Part shown: in pieces, positions 32,954 to 35,564 of the stretch
Layout: each line of letters opens with the position of its first letter
Position numbering within the stretch: the first letter of the stretch is position 1
Assembly: GCA_000320545.1 (NCBI GenBank)
Contig: ADNK01000183.1
Span: 1-35,564 of the forward strand
DNA: 35,564 nucleotides
DNA from: Bigelowiella natans CCMP2755
Taxonomy: Eukaryota; Cercozoa; Chlorarachniophyceae
Direction of reading: 5' to 3'
Program-made: the position numbers and the translations under genes
Notes under the pieces: model-generated
The model's input: only the letters and a program-made list of their open reading frames with translations
What the model was told of the DNA's origin: nothing
Database searches by the model: none

Positions 32954-34090
32954 AGAGAAACAGACTTGTCATGGCTTGTCAAGGCCATCGACGTGACCGA
33001 CTGCTAATGACATTGCGCGTTGGCGCTTGAAACGACAATTTCTACTTTGCCATGATTGCACACAAGGCTGCAAAGTTCACAGGGAGCTTGGTGTCTGAGA
33101 TGATCTACCTCATGAAGAACAGGTTGGGTCAACCCAGTTTTCTTGTTCAAGAGTTCCACTTCGACAATGGTGACAACATGCATTGTGCCAATTGTTCGCA
33201 GAATTGCAGATGCAGCTACCGGGATCCCTCTTCTAGAAACGGTGAAGCAGGATTGCATGTGCGCAAAAACTGGGATGTGCTTTGCTTCTTGCCTGATGAT
33301 TGATTTGTGATGCAGACCATCGAGCCATTGCCATCATTGTGATCGCATGACTCGATCACTCCCTTGACGCACTTGCTCATTTCAGGCAGTGAACAAGTGT
33401 GTTTGCAAAGGCAGCAACAGCAATTCCAGTGAAGATCAAAAAGCAGCCCAGTCCATGTCAGACATCGATGCACCGGAGCGCAAAGATCGTGATGGCGCTT
33501 CTCCTGGAGAAGAGCGTAGCCAATGACAATGGCAGAGGAGAAGCTCGAATTTTGAACAAACAGTTGCGTCCATTGTTCTCGCATCAAGGGGTTTTGATTT
33601 TCATGTGCTTGTCCATGCATGTCATCTGTTTTGAAAAGCAAGTGATCATGACACTTCATTGGTCACGGCTGAACGCAATGCCCTGGTGCCCATCTAGCTG
33701 TGCCAGTGTGCTCATGCGGGGTGAACGCCACGCGAGCATGGAACACAAACGCGAAGCAATGAGGCAGCATTTGCGGCCCGGCGGCGCGAGGTGACACACA
33801 CACTAGCAGTGTCGATGACAAACGGATCACTTTCGAAGCCGGTGATCAATGCAACCAAATGCATGTACTTCGCTCTGTTGCGATTGTCACACCTAGACAT
33901 GCACATCGCATCATTGCAACTACGAAAATGCAATGTGCAGACTGCACATGCTGTCCTAGCATCATTCAATGTCACACTGTCATGTGCGTCACAAGTGCCA
34001 TCTGCTGCCATGGCGAACATGCACGCTTTGCGTGACTCCCCGAGAGGGTTGCAACCACCGAGACTCAACTTAGCAATGATCTTCACTCAC

Positions 34091-34774
34091 CTTTCCTAGG
34101 TTTCTTCGAGAAGAAATCGTTGATGCCACTCTGCGATGTCTCCCGTTTTTTCTTCTTTCCTCGTTTTTGGACACCTGTGTGCATTGTTTGCCCATCAGAT
34201 TCGAATCCAAAACTGTCATTTGTGGGGGTTTTTGGGGTTTGATGTGAAATGTGATTTGAAAGGGTTAGTTGTGGCGTGCTAGAGAAGAACATCATCATCG
34301 ATGTTCTCGACATCAATCGTGATGATGCGCAAGGTTTCATCTTCGTCTTCACCACTTTCACCAACACATTTTGGCGCTTCTGCTGCTGCCAGAGGCGGAG
34401 GTAGCAATCTTCTCTGGATTTCCCACAGCCTTCTCCCTCATCTTCATCTCTGGCTTGTGCTGCCCGTCCTCATCATCATCATCATCATCATCGTCGTTGT
34501 CGCCGTTGTCGTCACCATCTTCATCATCATCATCGTCGTTGTCGTCGTTGTCGTCACCATCTTCTTCGTCTCGCTCGCGATTTGTCTTTCCAGGAGCCGG
34601 TGTTTCCTCTTCTCCTCCTCTTTCTTCTTGGGCTGCTTGAATGGAGCTGCCGCATTCCTTTCCCCCACTGAGAACGCTGTCCCCATCACCATCGTCGTCG
34701 TTGTCATCATCCTCATTGTCCTCATCATCCTCTTTGTCATCATCAGGATCCTCGTCACTGTCGTCGCCCGTGCC
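34091..34774 (-). CDS. Partial gene for acidic nuclear protein with PCNA-interaction (PIP) box
   Basis: Two exons join in phase on the minus strand: an upstream acidic exon ending at 34362 (donor GTGAAA) and 34212-34091 (donor GTGAGT). The acidic exon, open from about 34774, carries three Asp/Glu blocks separated by non-repetitive text such as SVLSGGKECGSSIQAAQEER and EMKMREKAVGNPEK. The next exon encodes FGFESDGQTMHTGVQ, a basic stretch KRGKKKKRE and then QSGINDFFSKKPRK, a textbook PIP box (QxxIxxFF) with basic residues on both sides, as in several PCNA-binding replication and repair proteins. The strong GTGAGT donor implies a further exon below 34085 that I did not find, and the 5' end is also open. 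The Asp/Glu runs come from GAT/GAC-type repeats, which are common elsewhere in this DNA as non-coding sequence. Confidence 0.45.
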
Positions 34775-34792
34775 CTGCGCGCAGTGTCGATT

Positions 34793-34828
<36 letters not shown>

Positions 34829-34829
34829 T
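34793..34829. repeat. GAT microsatellite
   Basis: A pure ATG/GAT run just outside the proposed acidic exon, followed by a short GT run and a G tract. It reads as poly-His, poly-Met or poly-Ile and is not considered coding. Confidence 0.9.
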
Positions 34830-35113
34830 GTCTTGCTGCGTGATGCATGTGCGTGTGTGTGTGTGTTCAAGGGAGAGGGGGGGGGGGGGGGGAAAGTGGA
34901 GAGGAGAGGGAAAAAGTCAAACTTGAACTTTGTGCAGAGAAGTGGGAGATGTGGCAAATGAAGCAATGCTGTGAGCAGTCCCTTTCTCACCTCATCGGAT
35001 TCCTGAGAAGACAGCAGCAACCGAGAGCTGGAACCCAATGATGATCCAATCGACCACACAATCAATCATCATTGTGATGGTTGATGATGGCAATTGGCTT
35101 CAAGAAAACGCTC

Positions 35114-35119
<6 letters not shown>

Positions 35120-35165
<46 letters not shown>
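35120..35165. repeat. CT microsatellite
   Basis: A CT run, followed by a second one at about 35250-35288. The segment between them and up to 35340 is C/T-rich with no supported gene. Confidence 0.95.
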
Positions 35166-35249
35166 CCTCCCTCCCACTGTCTCAATGGAAAAGTTCCATC
35201 AGTGCAACAAACGTCTGGCCCTCACATCCCCCATCATTCCCCCCACTTC

Positions 35250-35292
<43 letters not shown>

Positions 35293-35384
35293 CATCTGTC
35301 TGTCCATCTTTTGTCCTTCCCCGCCCCCTCCCCAACCAGACGGAGCAGAGGTGTGCAGTGTGTTTGTTGGATGCCCCCCCCCAC

Positions 35385-35446
35385 CCTGTAGAAGCGGTCA
35401 ATGATCCCAAAGTGCACGATGTAGACCTCCAGATCAAGATGCCCAA
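35385..35446 (-). CDS. Possible short exon, PIP-kinase-like
   Basis: The minus strand reads GHLDLEVYIVHFGIIDRFYR and then a G-rich sequence containing a possible GTGGGG donor. The pattern of a short hydrophobic strand followed by GIIDxxxxY recalls the C-terminal part of phosphatidylinositol phosphate kinases. It is only about 20 residues at the edge of the window, so this is a hint and not an identification. Confidence 0.15.
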
Positions 35447-35564
35447 GCAAGCGAATCATCGATTACAAATTGTTGAAATCAGTGACCGGCGAGGATTGCT
35501 GCCATGCACGGACTTTGCACTGCCAACCTCGCAGAACAAGAGCTCGGGAAACCCCCCCCCTCCC

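Larger units (their letters stand above)
31651..34084. other. Repeat-laden region without a supported gene
   Basis: Contents: a CA run (32069-32100), a 30-bp imperfect tandem repeat (about 32363-32487), a CT run (32488-32522), a C tract (about 32563-32575), a GA run (32665-32706), a CATGTGTGCATGTG-type purine-pyrimidine stretch (32850-32910) and a long G tract (about 32934-32953). Several open frames of 80-150 codons lie on both strands between 33050 and 34090, but they overlap one another and match nothing I know. Confidence 0.6.

Noticed and set aside
33052-33303. An 83-codon plus-strand frame with several cysteines.
   Set aside because: No family match, overlapped by a longer minus-strand frame, and no splice or promoter context to choose between them.
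34301-34843. A 180-codon plus-strand frame rich in Val, Ile and Ser.
   Set aside because: It is the antisense of the GAT/GAC repeats of the proposed acidic minus-strand exon and reads as simple hydrophobic runs.

Overview
This is nuclear DNA of a eukaryote, most likely a unicellular protist or alga whose lineage I cannot fix from the sequence. Every recognisable gene is split by many short introns, mostly 50-110 nt with GT-AG ends and twice apparently GC-AG. The reading frame and phase carry through across the junctions, so for six genes I could rebuild complete models by eye and check that exon lengths sum to a multiple of three. The products are eukaryotic core and signalling proteins.

Layout: 1-1593 is repeat-rich sequence that may hold 5' exons. 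1594-9980 (+) is exocyst subunit Sec6, crowded with microsatellites in introns and, as amino acid runs, in exons. 9981-12005 is CTAGCTAG-rich spacer. 12006-13450 (-) is a Mob1-type kinase activator in 12 tiny exons. 13451-14295 is a divergent promoter region. 14296-18205 (+) is a cyclic-nucleotide-dependent protein kinase with three nucleotide-binding domains. 18206-19206 is CTAG-rich spacer. 19207-20018 (-) is LSM1. 20019-20493 is a second divergent promoter region. 20494-22043 (+) is a secreted SGNH-like protein resembling bacterial DUF6473. 22044-24936 is a long CTAG-rich spacer. 24937-27373 (+) is a G-protein-coupled-receptor-kinase homologue ending in a CaaX box. 27374-28872 is spacer with another CTAG cluster. 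28873-29506 and 29759-30392 (-) are two unrecognised small genes. From about 30.5 kb to the end the sequence changes character: a possible non-LTR retroelement relic, tandem duplications, minisatellites, dinucleotide runs and one probable acidic nuclear protein with a PCNA-interaction motif (-).

Functional themes: three neighbours belong to phosphorylation signalling (an AGC kinase of PKG type, an AGC kinase of GRK type, and a Mob1 protein whose relatives activate AGC kinases of the NDR/LATS class). I see no evidence that they are co-regulated. The CTAGCTAG clusters follow the 3' ends of genes and are absent from the two divergent promoter intervals, which is the clearest non-coding pattern in the window.
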